NCBI GenBank assembly: GCA_001600635.1
Contig: BCKL01000029.1
Span: forward strand, 144,434 to 208,433
Source: Leucosporidium creatinivorum
Lineage: Eukaryota > Basidiomycota > Microbotryomycetes > Leucosporidiales > Leucosporidiaceae
Length of the DNA: 64,000 bases
Direction: 5' to 3'
Part shown: in pieces, positions 22,963 to 34,883 of the stretch
How the letters are laid out: each line of letters starts with the position of its first letter
How positions within the stretch are numbered: position 1 is the stretch's first letter
Program-made: the position numbers and the translations under genes
Notes under the pieces: generated by a model
Told to the model about the DNA's origin: nothing
The model's database searches: none
What the model saw: only the letters and a program-made list of their open reading frames with translations

Positions 22963-24860
22963 TCAATCATCCACTACAATCTCTTGCACCCTCCCCCTCC
23001 TTTCCCCATCCTTCACTCCCTGCTTCGGGCGGGCCTTCCTCTCCTGCTCCACCCTGCCCACAGGCGCCGGCGATTCATCGTCCGAGTCCGAGTCCAGCTC
23101 GAGGACGGTGATCCCTCTCTTGAGCTTGTCGGTTGCAGAAGTCGAGGCGGAAGAGCGGGAGGTAGGAGGAAGGTTGGGAGTCGAGCAAGAGCGGAAGGTT
23201 GAGGCGGTGGAGGGAGGTTCCTTCTTGACCGCGGCGGCGGGGCGGTCGACGACTCGAAGCACGGCCATCATCTCATCCTCGTCGTCTTCGTCGTCATCGA
23301 GGTAGGCGTCGTAATCCTCTGCCTTTTTCGGCGCTGCTGGACGCGCGGCATGGGCCTTCCCTGCTCCCATCGCTCCCCCCGCACCAGCTTTCATAGCTTT
23401 TGCTTTAGCCTTAGGAGCCGAAGCAGCAGCAGCCTCCATCTCTGCCTCTTCCAAAGCCATTGCCAAGGCAGCTTCGTCGTCGAATTGGTCAAACTCGTCC
23501 TCCTCCTCCGGCTCGGGGCCATCCTCGAACTCGGGCTCGGGTCTCCGTTTCGATGGAGGAGGCGGAGGGCGAGGAGCGGGCTTCTGAGCGGCAGCGGTGC
23601 GAGGTTTCGGTGCTGGTGGAGGTATAGGGCGAGGAGCGGGAGCTGGCGCGGGAGCAGGATCGAGGTCGGCCATGACGGCGTCGTAGTCGTCAAACTCGTC
23701 TTCGAACTCATCTTTGGGCCCTTGCTTGTTGGCTGCTGGTGGGGGTGGGGAGGGTTGGCGAGCTGCTGCAGGAGGAGGAGGACCGAGTCTGCTCGGCGAC
23801 GGAGGGAGGTCAGCTCATCGCCAGGAGGGCTGACAGACCTCGGAGCTCGGAGTGCGGACGTGAAAGCGTAACAGCCGTTTGAATGAGTAGATTGCCACTC
23901 ACCCGAGCTTGTCGCGCCACTTGGTCTCGAGGTCCTTCTCGGCCTCGGCTTCCATCTCCTCGACCTGATTGCCCTTTATGACGACTGAGCTCGGCTCAAG
24001 GAGTAGCATGCCGCGTACGAGGCGAACGTTGTGAATGAGGAGCTGTTGAAGATGCGGGAGAAGAGAGCTCGGTCAGTGCGGAGGCTCGAGAAAGCTCGGC
24101 CGAGCCAAGGAGCGGCGAGCAGTCGCGCCACATCTCCCTAGATTCTCCAGTACTACTCACCTTACACCCAAGCTTCAGATCCTCCAGTCCCAAACCCTGC
24201 ACCCTCTTCCACTCCATCGCATCGACCTCCCCCCTCCCATCGCTCAACCTCAGCCGCGTAGTCCCCCTCCTCCAAGTCGTCCTCCCCACCAAATCCTCCT
24301 CCTCCTTCTCATCGACCTCCATTCCCTCCTTCTTCGGCGCTTCCCCCCTCCTAATAGCCTCGCGCTTGTTGTGCAGGACCTCGAGCATCTCGAGAGCGGG
24401 ATAGGCAACCTCGTCTACCGCTACGACTTGGAGGAGCACAGCATCTTTCCGAGTGGGGTACAAAAGCGTTGGCTTGAGCGGGTAAGGGTGGGAGGGCAAT
24501 CGGTGAACTGGAGAGGAAGGAGCGACAGTCGAGTTGGCGAGGGAGGAGGCCAGCAGCTGGTATTCTACCTTCTTGATGAGGTCGTGCGGTGTAGAATTAG
24601 GGTAGTGGCCCTGTAGTGCTCTGCGTTAGCTTCTGTACCGCTTCACTCGGGCACCAGAAACGCGAGAACGCACGGCCAAGTACGCGTAGCAGTCTCTCAG
24701 CCAGCCGGGCTCGAAATGCAATGTTGGATAAGCTGCCGAGAAGAAGCGCAAAAGCGCTGGTGGTGGTGTTGGGGCGGCCAGGTTGAGTTGTAGTGCGAGA
24801 CGATGAAGCGGGAGAGAGAGGGGCGCGTCGAGGGGCGCGAGCTGCTCAGTCGGCAGACGG
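22963..24860 (-). CDS. RMI1: RecQ-mediated genome instability protein 1 homologue
   Basis: Visible exons in transcript order: about 24860-24674, 24610-24161, 24042-23903, 23788-22963. The first exon ends FEPGWLRDCYAYLA and the second starts GHYPNSTPHDLIKKVEYQLL, matching the helical N-terminal region of RMI1. An OB fold follows, with LPSHPYPLKPTLLYPTRKDA, LQVVAVDEVAYPALEMLEVL, LEDLKLGCK and LLIHNVRLVRGMLLLEPSSV. The tail is acidic and Pro/Ala-rich (EDEFDDYDAV, DSDSDDES). Family knowledge: RMI1 joins the RecQ helicase and Top3 to dissolve double Holliday junctions. The true start is unresolved: the first-exon frame is open to about 24897 but contains no ATG, so an upstream coding exon or a sequence change is likely. 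The 5' boundary given is approximate. Confidence 0.75.
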
Positions 24861-25388
24861 GGTCTACCAGGAAGTACTAGTACCCGGGTCGTGTGAAACG
24901 ATCACATGAACTTCGCCCGGCTGCTCTTGCTATCGTCCAAGCCTTCAGCTTCGGTGCAGAGCCCCGCTCGGCGATGCTGCGCCCCGTCATTCTGAACGCC
25001 AGATCGGCTCTGTTCTCGCTCGATGGCTGGCCTGCTGTAAAGTGAGCTTCAGAAATTTGTACAGCTAGTCAGGTCGAGAACTCTGGCCAGCCGCGCTCGT
25101 CATTCTCGCTGCCAGCAGGCTTTCTGCGCTGAGCTGGCTTCGCCGAGGGGGGCTGGCGGGCGCTTCGCAGAGCAGCAGCAGGTGTAAGCTGCGGCTTGCT
25201 GTAAGTGACTACAGGCTCAAGCTTCTGCTACTCTCTGTAGCTTCTTGAACTGCCTGCACGCTCCCCCTTGTCTCGCTGTCAACAGACGCTCGGTCCGTTT
25301 CGCCTCTCGTACTCCTTCCTCATTTTTGCTCGTCTAACCTTTCTCGCCCTCGCTGGAAGCTGCTAGCTCAAGGATCGCCAGCTCAAGG
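24861..25388. other. RMI1 5' region and MYND gene promoter
   Basis: Contains the missing RMI1 start, if it is in this window, and the leader of the MYND gene at 25389. The block around 25252-25306 is nearly identical to 54866-54920 before another MYND gene. Confidence 0.5.
25280..25294 (+). promoter_or_regulatory. Shared MYND-gene leader motif, copy 1
   Basis: CAACAGACGCTCGGT, 94 nt before the ATG at 25389. The same 15 bases occur before three other MYND genes in the window. It could be promoter, transcribed leader or simply a trace of duplication. Confidence 0.6.
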
Positions 25389-26414
25389 ATGGAAGCTCCA
25401 AGCTCACGCTCGAAGGGACGGTTCTGCTTCAAGTGTGGAGTGCTCGAAGGTGAGCTCAGAGCTGCTGACTGCTGGCGAGGGACATCGAGAGCTGACGAGG
25501 AGAGTGAGCTGTCTACAGACGACGGCGGCAAGGGCTCGAAACGGACTCTGAGGGTCTGCTCGAGGTGCAAAGCGGCGTGGTATTGCTCCAAGGAGTGCCG
25601 TAAGTCCCTCGGCGCCGCTGGCTGTTCTGCTGGGTCGAACATCAACGAGACGTCGGATAGCTGACTGTTTTACGGCTTTAGAGAAGGACGACTGGCGCGG
25701 CGAGCACAGAGGCATGTGCGAGATTGTCGCCGACGGCGTTTTCGCACGACGAGGGAAGAGGGCGGAGGATCCTCTGGCGCGCAAAGAGGCTGAGTTCATG
25801 GGTTTGTTCGGACGACACCGAGACGAGATTAAAGGTATGAACAAACCTGCTGCACTGGAGTAGCGGAAAACAGCTCGCTGACACGCCGTTCTATCTCAGA
25901 GGAGACGGCCGCCTATGCTCGCTTCCCCCTCAAGATCGACTCGCCCTTCCCGCTCAGCAAGTCCCATGTCCTCGTCCTCACCTTCGAGCCGTCGTCCACA
26001 TCCAACATGCTCTCCCGTGGCATACGGCACGCCTTTGAGCTCAAAAGCTGGCAGCTGCTCACGCCCGCCGAGCTCGGCGCTCCACCGGTTCAGCCTGAAG
26101 ACAGCTCTTACGTTGCCAATTGGCTCAACCTCCCCGAGTCGACGGCACCACCCCAACCTGGGGCTTTGCCGTGCAGAGTCCTCCATGCTGTCGACTCCCT
26201 CTGGCACAAGGATCCGACGCAGCCCACCTCCCTCCATCTCCTCGACTTGAGCTGGCTTTGCCCGCTTACCTCCGCCAGCCTCACACCGGCATTTTCTAGT
26301 GTTCCTTGGTTCCAGCAGCTCCAGAGGTCGCTTGCGGGACCCAAGCCGAGTCACGACGAATTGAGCGGTACCATGGGATACTGGCTGCGAGCCGAGGGAG
26401 CGGTGGACTGGTAG
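25389..26414 (+). CDS. MYND zinc-finger protein
   Basis: Four exons (25389-25449, 25519-25599, 25682-25834, 25900-26414) give 269 residues. The finger is complete: CFKC, VCSRC, WYCSKEC and DDWRGEHRGMC. The rest has no recognised catalytic domain; it contains FPLKIDSPFPLSKSHVLVLT, a loose match to the LxSLAQSHVxxxxF segment shared by the other MYND genes here. MYND fingers bind proline-rich peptides, so a protein-interaction role is likely. This is one of the two apparently intact members of the 52/61-nt first-exon subfamily (with 61273-62225). The shared leader motif precedes it, and a dead first exon of a relative lies 480 bases downstream. Confidence 0.8.
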
Positions 26415-26891
26415 TAGGCGGTTACAAGAAGAATACAGTGCACCTGCCGAGCGCCATCCAAGAAGATCGCATGGTATACGTCTTGAAGCGAACTGTGAAG
26501 GCCTCGACCTCAGCGCCGAAGCGACCAAGCCCGAGCCAGCGAAACGAGCTGCGTAGCGCTCTGGGAGATGAATCTGATATGCCTATTCTCGACTCATAGG
26601 CTCAGCCCTCTTTTGGCTGCCTACAGCCCACCGGGTCCGATCCTTGACGGCTCGGTGCGATCTCTGTCTCCTCCTCGGCGAAGTCAGGTGGGGCTCGAAG
26701 CGGGGTTAGGAGAGTGTTCAGCAGTTCGCTGATCCACTGAGTAGCTGGAGTGTTGTGTTGCACTGCATTAGCTCAACCCCCTCTTGCATATCCCTACAGT
26801 CACGCCCCTCGAAGTCGCTTGTCTCGCCTTTTGCTGTCCGCCGTTCGTTCGTCTGGCGCTGGACTCGTCTGCTCGGCTACACCGGCCGAGG

Positions 26892-26978
26892 ATGGAAGCT
26901 ACAGTAGAACCAGCTCGTGGCCGCTTGCACCATCAGCCTACCGGCCAGCCCCGTTTACTTGCAGAGAAGCGAGGACGC
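26892..26978 (+). pseudogene. Dead first exon of a MYND gene (start of repeat copy A)
   Basis: Begins ATGGAAGCTACAG like the MYND genes at 9690 and 61273, and remains alignable through the first intron to about AGAAGCGAGGAC. The finger cysteines are lost (reads RGRLHHQPT instead of CCLNCHAT). No second exon follows; repeat copy A starts instead. Confidence 0.65.
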
Positions 26979-27089
26979 GAGCAGTCTCCGGAGCCGAGCG
27001 CCGAACTTGACTAACTCTCGGGTCGTGCAGTGCAGCCTTGTTGGTCGAGAGAGCGGGCAAAGAGATGCTTGCCTAGGGCTCCAAGTAAC

Positions 27090-27182
27090 CCTCCCATCGC
27101 TTATCCCTGCTTCCTCTTCTCCTGCACCTCCTCCGTTCCTTTCGCTTCGGCTCCTTCGGCGATCATCATCATCTTGGTTAGC
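27090..27182 (-). pseudogene. DNAJC8 exon-5 fragment in repeat copy A
   Basis: Reads LTKMMMIAEGAEAKGTEEVQ after a GCAG acceptor, against LTKMTMIAEGAEAKRVEEAQ in the live gene (31036-31139). The IEDDKRWE end is shortened and the following donor is lost, so it cannot serve as the original exon. Confidence 0.75.
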
Positions 27183-29192
27183 CTGCGATGAGCACCGGGG
27201 AGGGAGAGGGTTAGCGCGCTGTTCTCGGTTTGCAGGGTGGGAGAACTTGGGCGGGCAGGGTGGAACGAAGGGAGAACTCAGCAAGCGTCGAGCAGCCTTG
27301 TTCGGCGAGGCCGCTCGAGTGACCGAGCCGTGACTGCATGGTCTCTGATGGCACCTGACCCTGGCAATGTTGTCCACGCGAACCAGCGCGACCTGTGTGA
27401 CGCTACCCGCACCTCGTGGAGACCGAGCGAGCCTCGATGAGAGCAGCGAAGCAACGGGAAAGCGAACCGCAAGATGTGCTGCTGGGCCAGCTGCACGGCA
27501 GCTGGGAGGCTCACAGTTGTAATAACACTCCGCTCACCATTCAGCTGACCGTCAGAGCCTCTCAGTGAGAGGCCCGAACGACTCCGAAGGCGAGACGCGA
27601 GCATCGCCGAGCCTGAACGGGAGCTAGCGTCGATTGTGCTCATATTGTCGACGACAGGGAGCCTGCGGCGAAGCTGCGTCAATCAACATCTGCATGCCAC
27701 AAGACGTTGAGTCCAGACTCAAGTCAGGCCACCCTCCTCGAAAGCGCAGCTCGAGCTCGGAACTCGATGTGAAGGAGAGCATGCTGGCGGTTTTGGAGCT
27801 CAGAGTTCACAGCCAGGAGCCCAAAGGGACCAAACACAACAGAAAGACCAAACTGTGGTCTTGCCGCTTGGACAGACCGAGCCACGCCTCACGCCTCGTC
27901 ATCCGGTGCTCGAGCGCCGAGCGCCAATCGAGCACAGCTGGACAGCTCGAGAGGACGAAGCAGGTAGCCGACAGTACTCGACTTCAAAGCAAACCGCACA
28001 GCATGCTCCTAAGCACGCCGAGCAATCCGATAGCGATGAGACATCGACAGCTGCTGCTCCCCTCGGCGCCGACGAGCCTGCTGCGCGGTTTCAGAAGCGC
28101 AGCAGCCTATGGGCAAGGGAAGGGGAGGACGAGACACATGAAAAACAGCCTCGCACCCGCGGTCTGTATCAGACCGCGAGCACGAAGACGATCGCGAGCG
28201 CCGAGCTTCCCCTCGCCTTCCCCACTCCGAGCGCGAGACCACACGACCAGTAACGACGGAGGTGCAAGACCCAGTTGAACTCTCCGTCGCTCATCCCACA
28301 GACGCAGCGCACCGGCAAGCACGCTACGAAAGCAAGAACGCGGGAGACGAGAGCTGCTCTCGCGACGCTGCGAGTCCTCAGCTGACTATCTGCGAGGTCC
28401 TTGACGAGAGCGAGAGACCAACTACTTCGGATCGAGTCTCGCACCCACAGCCGAGGCTCGGTCGCGAGCACACAGACGAGAGAGCGATCTCTCCCTCCCC
28501 TCAGCGTGCTGCCAGAGCCAAGCAAACTACACTGCTTCGGCAGATTATGTCGAGAGTTCCTGACCCAGTGAGCACAACCTCGAAGCTTCCTCGTCCATGT
28601 GTCGGCTCGTGCAGCACGTCTCGAGGAAGCGCAGCCCGAGTCGAACCGGGGGACCTGATCTCGACGCCGAATCGAGTCGAGTCAAGCTGGAGGTGCATCT
28701 GGAGCCCAAGCCTCGTGCAAGGGATCGAGTTCGTCATCCCTAGTCTCCCACCCACAGCCACATCATGACCATGAGCAAGAAGACACGAGCAAGCCCAAGC
28801 TCCCCGCGCCGAGCGGACCGAGCTGCTCTCCTCGCCTGCTGCTTCTCCAGAATCGAGCAACAACCAAACAGAAGTGACTGACGACCCTCATCCGAGCCAT
28901 GCAGTATGCTATCAGCACGCTACACGCGAACGGAGAGCCGGCGAAGACAGCCCGCTCGGCCTGACTTGCTCGAGCCGCCGAGCAAGGCAGAGGAGTTGAA
29001 CGAGGCTGAACTCGCTCGACCAGACCCTCCGCGAGGGCCCAACCGCGCGAGATGCTCCTCTCTGCTCTCTCTGCTCTGCCCTATCCTCCCTGCCCGTCCC
29101 GTCCCGGCCCTTCCCTCCCAGCCTACTCCCGCCAGTCTCCCTCCCTCGCAGCCAGCCCTCGCCTGTGCTAGGAAGACAGAAGGCCAACTCAC

Positions 29193-29270
29193 CTCCTCTT
29201 CCTCAACTCCTCCTCAATCAATATCTCCTTCGTCTTGCTCCTCACCCCCTCCTTGAGGTCGCTGTTGCCA
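29193..29270 (-). pseudogene. DNAJC8 exon-4-end fragment in repeat copy A
   Basis: Reads LKEGVRSKTKEILIEEELRK up to AGG-AG and a perfect GTGAGTTGG donor, as in the live exon 4 end at 33727. Upstream of KEGVRSK the sequence is unrelated to DNAJC8 but shared among repeat copies A, C and D. Confidence 0.75.
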
Positions 29271-30530
29271 CCCAGCGAGCGCAAATCTACGAATGTCCTT
29301 CGCCGAGGTCGGTCGTGAGGAGAGAGGTCGAGGCGACGAGTGAGGAGGGGTGGATGGGAGAGGCGGTTGCGACGATTAGGCGACTGCCCGAGTGAGGGTC
29401 GAAGGGTAAATTAAGGGTAGTGGGAATTGGAAGTAGGGTGGGCGGAAGAGCGAAAGCGAGTCAGCGAAGCGCGTTGGAGAGCATGGCGAGCATACTCTCG
29501 GTTGACCTTTTACAATGTGTTAGCAACGCCGACCTCTTCCAGACGAGTGTCGCTCCGCACCACAACGCAAAGCAGCAGCCTCGGCGAGCGGTTCGGCGAA
29601 GCTGCTCCATCCTGCGGCTTCGAGGAGGTGCGCACCTCTCCGAGTAGACCCTGAGCTTTTCAGCCGTCGACGAGACTTCCTCACAAGCATAGACGACCCA
29701 CCCCTCCGCTAAATGAGCAAAGAAGCGCGACCGTCAGAGAGCCGAGTTCGAGCCCGCCGAGCAGACTAGCGACATCACCTCGACACGAGCGAGGTGAATA
29801 GCGAGAATGAGATGGGATGCTGCTCAACTGCGCGATGAACGGAAGCCAAAGGCCCATCGCAACCTCTTCGAGAGCTCACACCGCCGCCTTCAGCTCGTGC
29901 GCGCCGAGCAGCCCGCCAGCTGCTGCCTCATCTTCAGCCGCTCAGCGCCGAGGCATAGCTACTAGCCTGCACTCTCAGCCCCACGCAGAGCCTAATCCGC
30001 TCCCAGCCATCTGCAGCCAGCCCATCCTCGCCCCACTGGAAACGCATCATCCAACTCACCTTTTCACCCCTCCGAGCTCCCTTCCCCCCCACTCAAGAGC
30101 AGTCCCATAGTATCCACAGCATCAGACGAGGTCCGCTGCTTGCCCTGCTCCTTCCCGCTCGTGCTCCTCCCGTGCAAGTCGAGTCGGAAGTTGAAGGAGC
30201 GTGCTGCTGGCGGTTGGAGGAGATGGGCGATGAGGTGGTCTAGGGTGTAGGGTGGTCGTGCTGAGGTGCACTGAGAAGCTGTAGCATCTTACTGGTGAGC
30301 CGGCGAAGTCGAGCTGAAGAGATGCGGTGAGTTGGCAGAGTCCAAGAGAGGCGGTCGGGCGAGCTGAAGGGGAGCGGGCTGGAGAGGGGACAACGTCGTC
30401 TGTAGCGCAGTGCAGCTCAAGTTCGAGACGATAAGGCTTCCTAATCACTGTGCCGCTCTGCTCCACTCCCCTTCAACCCCTCAAACGCACTACAGCGCTC
30501 AGCTCGGCGAAAAGCTCCCCTCCGCTGCCA

Positions 30531-30725
30531 GCTCCAGCTCGCCTCACAACTCACCGCGTCGAGCGTAAAGGTCACAGAAAATCGATGGTATAGTACTACA
30601 AGCTTCATCATCTTCGTCGACTATTCACAGCCCTGTCCTCGCTCACCCTCTCTCACCTCCCTCGCCTACTCTTCTCCCCGCCACCGCATCTCCCCCTCAC
30701 ATCTCGAGCAAACGATTCCACCGCC
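30531..30725. other. 3' flank of the J-protein gene
   Basis: Junction between the end of repeat copy A and the DNAJC8-like stop. Probably its 3' UTR. Nothing else seen. Confidence 0.4.
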
Positions 30726-33700
30726 TCAGCCCAACACATTCGTCTTGTTCTTCTTCTTCTTCGGCCCCTTCTGGAACGAGCGCCAATCCGTCACTCGGTC
30801 CTCGCGGGTGTCTGTTCGGCGAGAAGCCCGAGAAAGGCGGGGATTGAGATGCAGAGTGGAGTGAGCGGTGAAGGCGAGGAAGTGTGACGAGAGGGACATC
30901 GGTGGGGGGGCAAAGGGGAGAACGAGGGGAGAAAGAGATCAGCTCGGCTCTCGGCGGTCCAGCTTTTTCCTGCTTCAGCCACCAAGAGAGGCGGATGGTG
31001 ACGAGGAGAAAGAGGAGGGGAAAGGGGAGACTCACCCTCCCACCGCTTATCATCCTCGATCTTCCTCTTCCTCTTCTCCTGCGCTTCCTCCACTCGTTTC
31101 GCCTCGGCTCCTTCGGCGATCATGGTCATCTTGGTTAACCTAAAGATGGGAAACGGGGGAGTCAGCAGACCTTCCTAATGCGGGGTGAAGAGGGAGTGTG
31201 GCCATCTGTAAAAGGAGACCGTGCAGGTCAACGAGCGCTGAGCAACCCTCCGCTCGGCAGAACCGCTCGAGCGAACGAGCTGCTTGAGTCCTCTTCCACC
31301 AAGTGCAGCCAGCAACAGAATACTTGTTGCATGCTGCTGGTTACCCTCGAGGCCGGCGTTACACCCTGGCAAAGCGTGAGAGTCTACCCGTGTCAAGCCA
31401 CCCTCCTTGTGAGAGCAGCTCGAGCTCGGAACTCGATGCGAAGGAGAGCATGCTACCGTGGTGTTTGCACACACAAGCTTCAGCAGGGGACTCAAACGGA
31501 CTGAGTGCTCCCAGCTCGAACAACATCGTGTGCTCCAAGCCCATAGCGAGCTCGAAGGCGCACGAAAGGGCGAGGTTCGGCACACTCTTGTTGAGCCGAG
31601 CCCCCGAAATCCAAGAGTCGCGGAGCAATGATGAAGGGACAAACCTCGACTTCCTGCAGACACAAGGCAGCAAGACTACACAGTCCCGCTGCACCAGCGT
31701 CGAGCGAAGCGAACTCACCCCTCATCTCGTTGATCGGCCGACAGCCACGCGAGCACTCGCTAGCTAGTAAGCGACGTTTCACTGGATCGCCCCCATTAAC
31801 ACCATCGCCGCCCCAAAGCAACCTCAGCAGCTCCGAGGCCGAGAAAGGCGAGCGGAAGCGAGCCAGCGCTGTCAGCTCACAGCCGAGAGACACGCATACT
31901 CGAGAAGCAGCCAGAGGGACCATCAGCAAGTACACACCAGCGACCGAGCACTCACTGAGTGCTCGATCACTGAGGGGAGCGAAGCCGACGGCCCGTCTGC
32001 GCCGTCAAAGTGAGAGGCGAAGCTGGAGCTCTCACGTTGAAAGCTACTGGCGCCGACGAGAGTCCCAAGCCCGAAGAGTCGAGGGAAGACACAGCACGCA
32101 GGAGTACGCCAACGTCTCCCACTCACCGCCGTGTTCTGGCCGCGAGCGACAAGACGAGAGCCGGGAGCGACGCCGAGTGCTCCTATTTCCCTTCTCAGCT
32201 GCTGTCGCAAGGTAGCGAGCACACTCTCCAGCAATCGAGCGGCCCAATTCGTATGCATTCAGCTTTGCTCAGCATGCTCCAACACACCAAGCGAAGTCGA
32301 AAGCTAGGGAGAGCGTCGAGCCGCCGAGTCGCCGAGCAGCGGGCAGCGAGCGGCCGAGGAGGCAGCGTTCGATGCAGAGCAGGAACGGGTACACCATCGA
32401 GTAGTCAGAGATGCATAACCGGACTTCGGTAGTAGATCTCGGAGAAGGCGAGCCCCTCCCTCCGCCTCGTCAGCCAGGGCTCAAGCGCCGAGAGCAAGTC
32501 GAGCACCGGGCTGAAGAGCGACAGACGACGAGGTCCGCAGCTACCGGTTCTCGCCATCGGATCAAATCAAATCGCACAGCGCGCTCCGCAGCACTCCGAG
32601 CGAGTCCAATAGCGACGGGAGATCGGCAGCTGTTCTTTCCTTCGGCGCCGAGCCTGCTGCATGGCTTCCTCAGGGCAGCATTCTACGGGCAAGGGAAGAG
32701 GGGGGCGAAAGACTCGGAAAGCAGCCTCGCACCCCCGATCTGATGCAGACCGCGAGCGGCGAAGACAGTCTTGGGCGCCGAGCTCCCCCTCGCAAGGCCT
32801 ACTTAGTGCGAGCCCGCATGCGCAAGAACAGCTGCCCTTCCCTTCATTCTATCTGACCTACAGAACGCACTAGAAAGCGCGCTGCCCGAATCGGAAGATG
32901 GGAAACGTAGCTGCCTCCGGCGGCCAGCAGGGTGTTGGAGAGGGGGGCCAACGAAAGAGCTCCAAGTCCAGCCTTGCACGCACAGCCGAAGTTTGGCTGC
33001 GAGCGTCGAGACGAACGAGCATCTCTCGGCCCCTGCCCCTGCCCCAGGAGCCATCGCCGCACGAAGCCCGAGCCGAAAGCACTGCTGTGCACGAGCCTCC
33101 GAACAAGTGCCATAGAGACCGCTCCTCACAGCGTCATCGACTCGAGCAGCGCCCCCGTGAGAGTGCAGCACGAGCTGAAGCGAGAGACAGCGAGCTCGAG
33201 ACCTGCCCCCGAAGCTGAACCGACTTGAGACTCCTCGAGCTAATTCACGCGCGAGAAGACCCGAAGAAAACTATCAATGTCGTCCACCCACGACCATGCG
33301 TGGCCGTGAGCGAGAAGACACGATAGAGCGCCGAGTCCCCCTGCGCCGAGCGAGCACAGCTTCCCGCCCACTGCTTCAGTAGCGCACGACGAACGAGCGA
33401 GCAGCAGCCAGCTCCTCATCCGAGCCGCATAGCATGCCCAGAGCACACCGCACGACAACGGAGAGCACGGCGAAGCAGCCCGGTCGGCCTGCCTGACTAG
33501 CTCAAGCCGCCGAGCACGGCAGAGGATTGAACGAGGCTAGGCTGAACTCGCTCGACCAGACCCTCGACGAGAGCCCAACCGCGCGAGAAGCAGGCGGTTC
33601 CACTCCCTGTGGCTCCCAGGCAATCTGTCCGCCCATCCCAGCCCTTCTCTCCCAGCCCACTCCCGCCAGTCTCCCTGCCTCGCAGCCAGCCCTCGCCTGT

Positions 33701-34726
33701 GATAGGAAGACAGAAGGCCAACTCACCTCCTCTTCCTCAACTCCTCCTCAATCAAAATCTCCTTCGTCTTGCTCCTCACGCGTTCCCTCAAATCGCCCTC
33801 ACCCTTTCCCTCTATCCCACCTCCGGGCCTGCCCAGTGCAACGAGTCGGGGATCATCATCCGGTGTCGAAGGAGGAAGAGCAGGCTTGACTTGTTCCCGC
33901 AGGACGAGCATTCGGGCGTCTTCTATGGTTTGGTCGAGAGAGGAGCGCTTGAGGGGGTCGGAGAGCTCGACGGCGGCCTGGGAGCGAGTGGGAGGAGAGA
34001 GAGGGGAAAGAGGGAGGGAGGAAGTGGGTTGGGTTGGTAAGAGGAGGGAGGGGAAAGGAGGGCGAGGAGAGGGAACGGAAGGAGGAAGGGAGGGAGAGGG
34101 GGCGAGGGAGAGGGAGCAAACGCGCCGAGCAGCGAGGGCGGGTGAGCAAGGGGGAGGGAAGAGAGAGGGAGGATGTGTTCAGTACAGTACAGCACACGCG
34201 AAAGTAATGAAAAAGCGAGCCACAGCACAAATACCCCACCTTCTTGAGCAAATCGAACGCCTCGATGCCGCGCTCATGCTTGAGCTTGTCCGGGTGGATG
34301 AGGAGGGATTTCTTGCGGTAAGTCTTCTCTGTAGTCCATCCTTTGATTATTAGCAATGCTCTATGAAAGCACAGACGAGTAGGTATGAAGCGACGCACGA
34401 ATCTCCGACTCGGTAGGCTTGCCACTGGGCATCCAGTTCAAGTCCAAGATCTCGTAGGGGTTGAGTTTGAAGGCTTTGACCACCCTCAATACCTGTAGTG
34501 TATCCCTTCCTTTCGTCAGCTACTGCTCTGCTACAGCTCCGAGAGAGAGAGAGAGAGAGACAGCGCGGCGGACCTCTTGTTCCCTAGTGAGGAGGGACGC
34601 CTCAGAGGATAAGATGCGCTCGAGTTCACCTTCGTCGAAGAGAGCGTCTAATGTAGTATCATCTGTAGGTTGTTCCTCCTTCTTTGGTGGAGGTAACTTG
34701 CTCGTTGAAGCTGTAGCGGATGACAT
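30726..34726 (-). CDS. DNAJC8/Spf31-like J-domain protein
   Basis: Six exons in transcript order: 34726-34574, 34492-34399, 34328-34240, 33977-33727, 31139-31036, 30811-30726. They give 258 residues, a normal size for this family. The J domain is FKLNPYEILDLNWMPSGKP then TYRKKSLLIHPDKLKHERGI with the HPD triplet. A conserved C-terminal part follows: KTKEILIEEELRKRR, LTKMTMIAEGAEAKR, then EDTREDRVTDWRSFQKGPKK with a Lys-rich end. Family knowledge: DNAJC8/Spf31 is a spliceosome-associated nuclear co-chaperone of Hsp70. The fourth intron is 2587 nt (33726-31140), about forty times the local norm, and consists of sequence found elsewhere in the window as repeats. It keeps good GTGAGT and TTTAG ends and preserves frame, so the gene is probably live. 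The first intron uses a weak GTCCGC donor. Confidence 0.85.
31140..33726 (-). repeat. Repeat core forming the giant DNAJC8 intron (copy B)
   Basis: The whole fourth intron of the DNAJC8-like gene is homologous to the cores of copies A, C and D. For instance 33340-33560 matches 59190-59330, and 31380-31460 matches 27730-27790. The outer parts of the repeat family are absent here; the flanks are intact exons. Branch-like CTGACT lies shortly before the acceptor. No RNA gene or complete protein gene recognised inside. Confidence 0.75.
34541..34560. repeat. (GA)n microsatellite
   Basis: Ten uninterrupted GA units in the first intron of the DNAJC8-like gene. Confidence 0.9.
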
Positions 34727-34883
34727 GGCGCAGATGAGAGTCAGAAGCCAACCCTCGCTGAGATCTGAGACTGAGACTTGACCGCGCCTCTTGTCCTCCA
34801 ACGCTACACCTCGTCGTATCGCTTCTCGCCTCGACTCGTACAGTTACAGGCCGCTCAACCGCCCTACAGCCCTACAGCCCCTC
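34727..34883. promoter_or_regulatory. Compact divergent promoter, DNAJC8-like gene and GUP1
   Basis: Only 157 bases separate the two start codons, so the genes probably share control elements. CTACA and CCTACAGCCC elements repeat near the GUP1 side. No TATA box seen. Confidence 0.6.

Larger units (their letters stand above)
26985..30530 (-). repeat. Dispersed repeat, copy A (carries DNAJC8 exon fragments)
   Basis: About 3.5 kb. Left end near GCCGAGCGCCGAACTTGACT; right end ends in ACTACAGCGCTCAGCTCGGC. Inside, a DNAJC8 exon-5-like piece (27090-27182) and a DNAJC8 exon-4-end piece (29193 to about 29270) bracket a 2010-nt core equivalent to the giant DNAJC8 intron. Oriented as DNAJC8 (minus). 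Several hundred bases at 27200-27450 are almost identical to 56655-56900 in copy D. No reverse transcriptase, transposase or long terminal repeat recognised. Confidence 0.75.

Noticed and set aside
27183-29192. Helitron or DNA transposon with a transposase
   Set aside because: No helicase, Rep or DDE-type motif in any frame; the short CGCCGARCT words at the ends are too common here to count as terminal inverted repeats.
26985-30530. Repeat copy as an LTR or other retroelement
   Set aside because: No direct terminal repeats, no reverse transcriptase, integrase or nucleocapsid motif seen, and no poly(A) or target duplication that I could identify.
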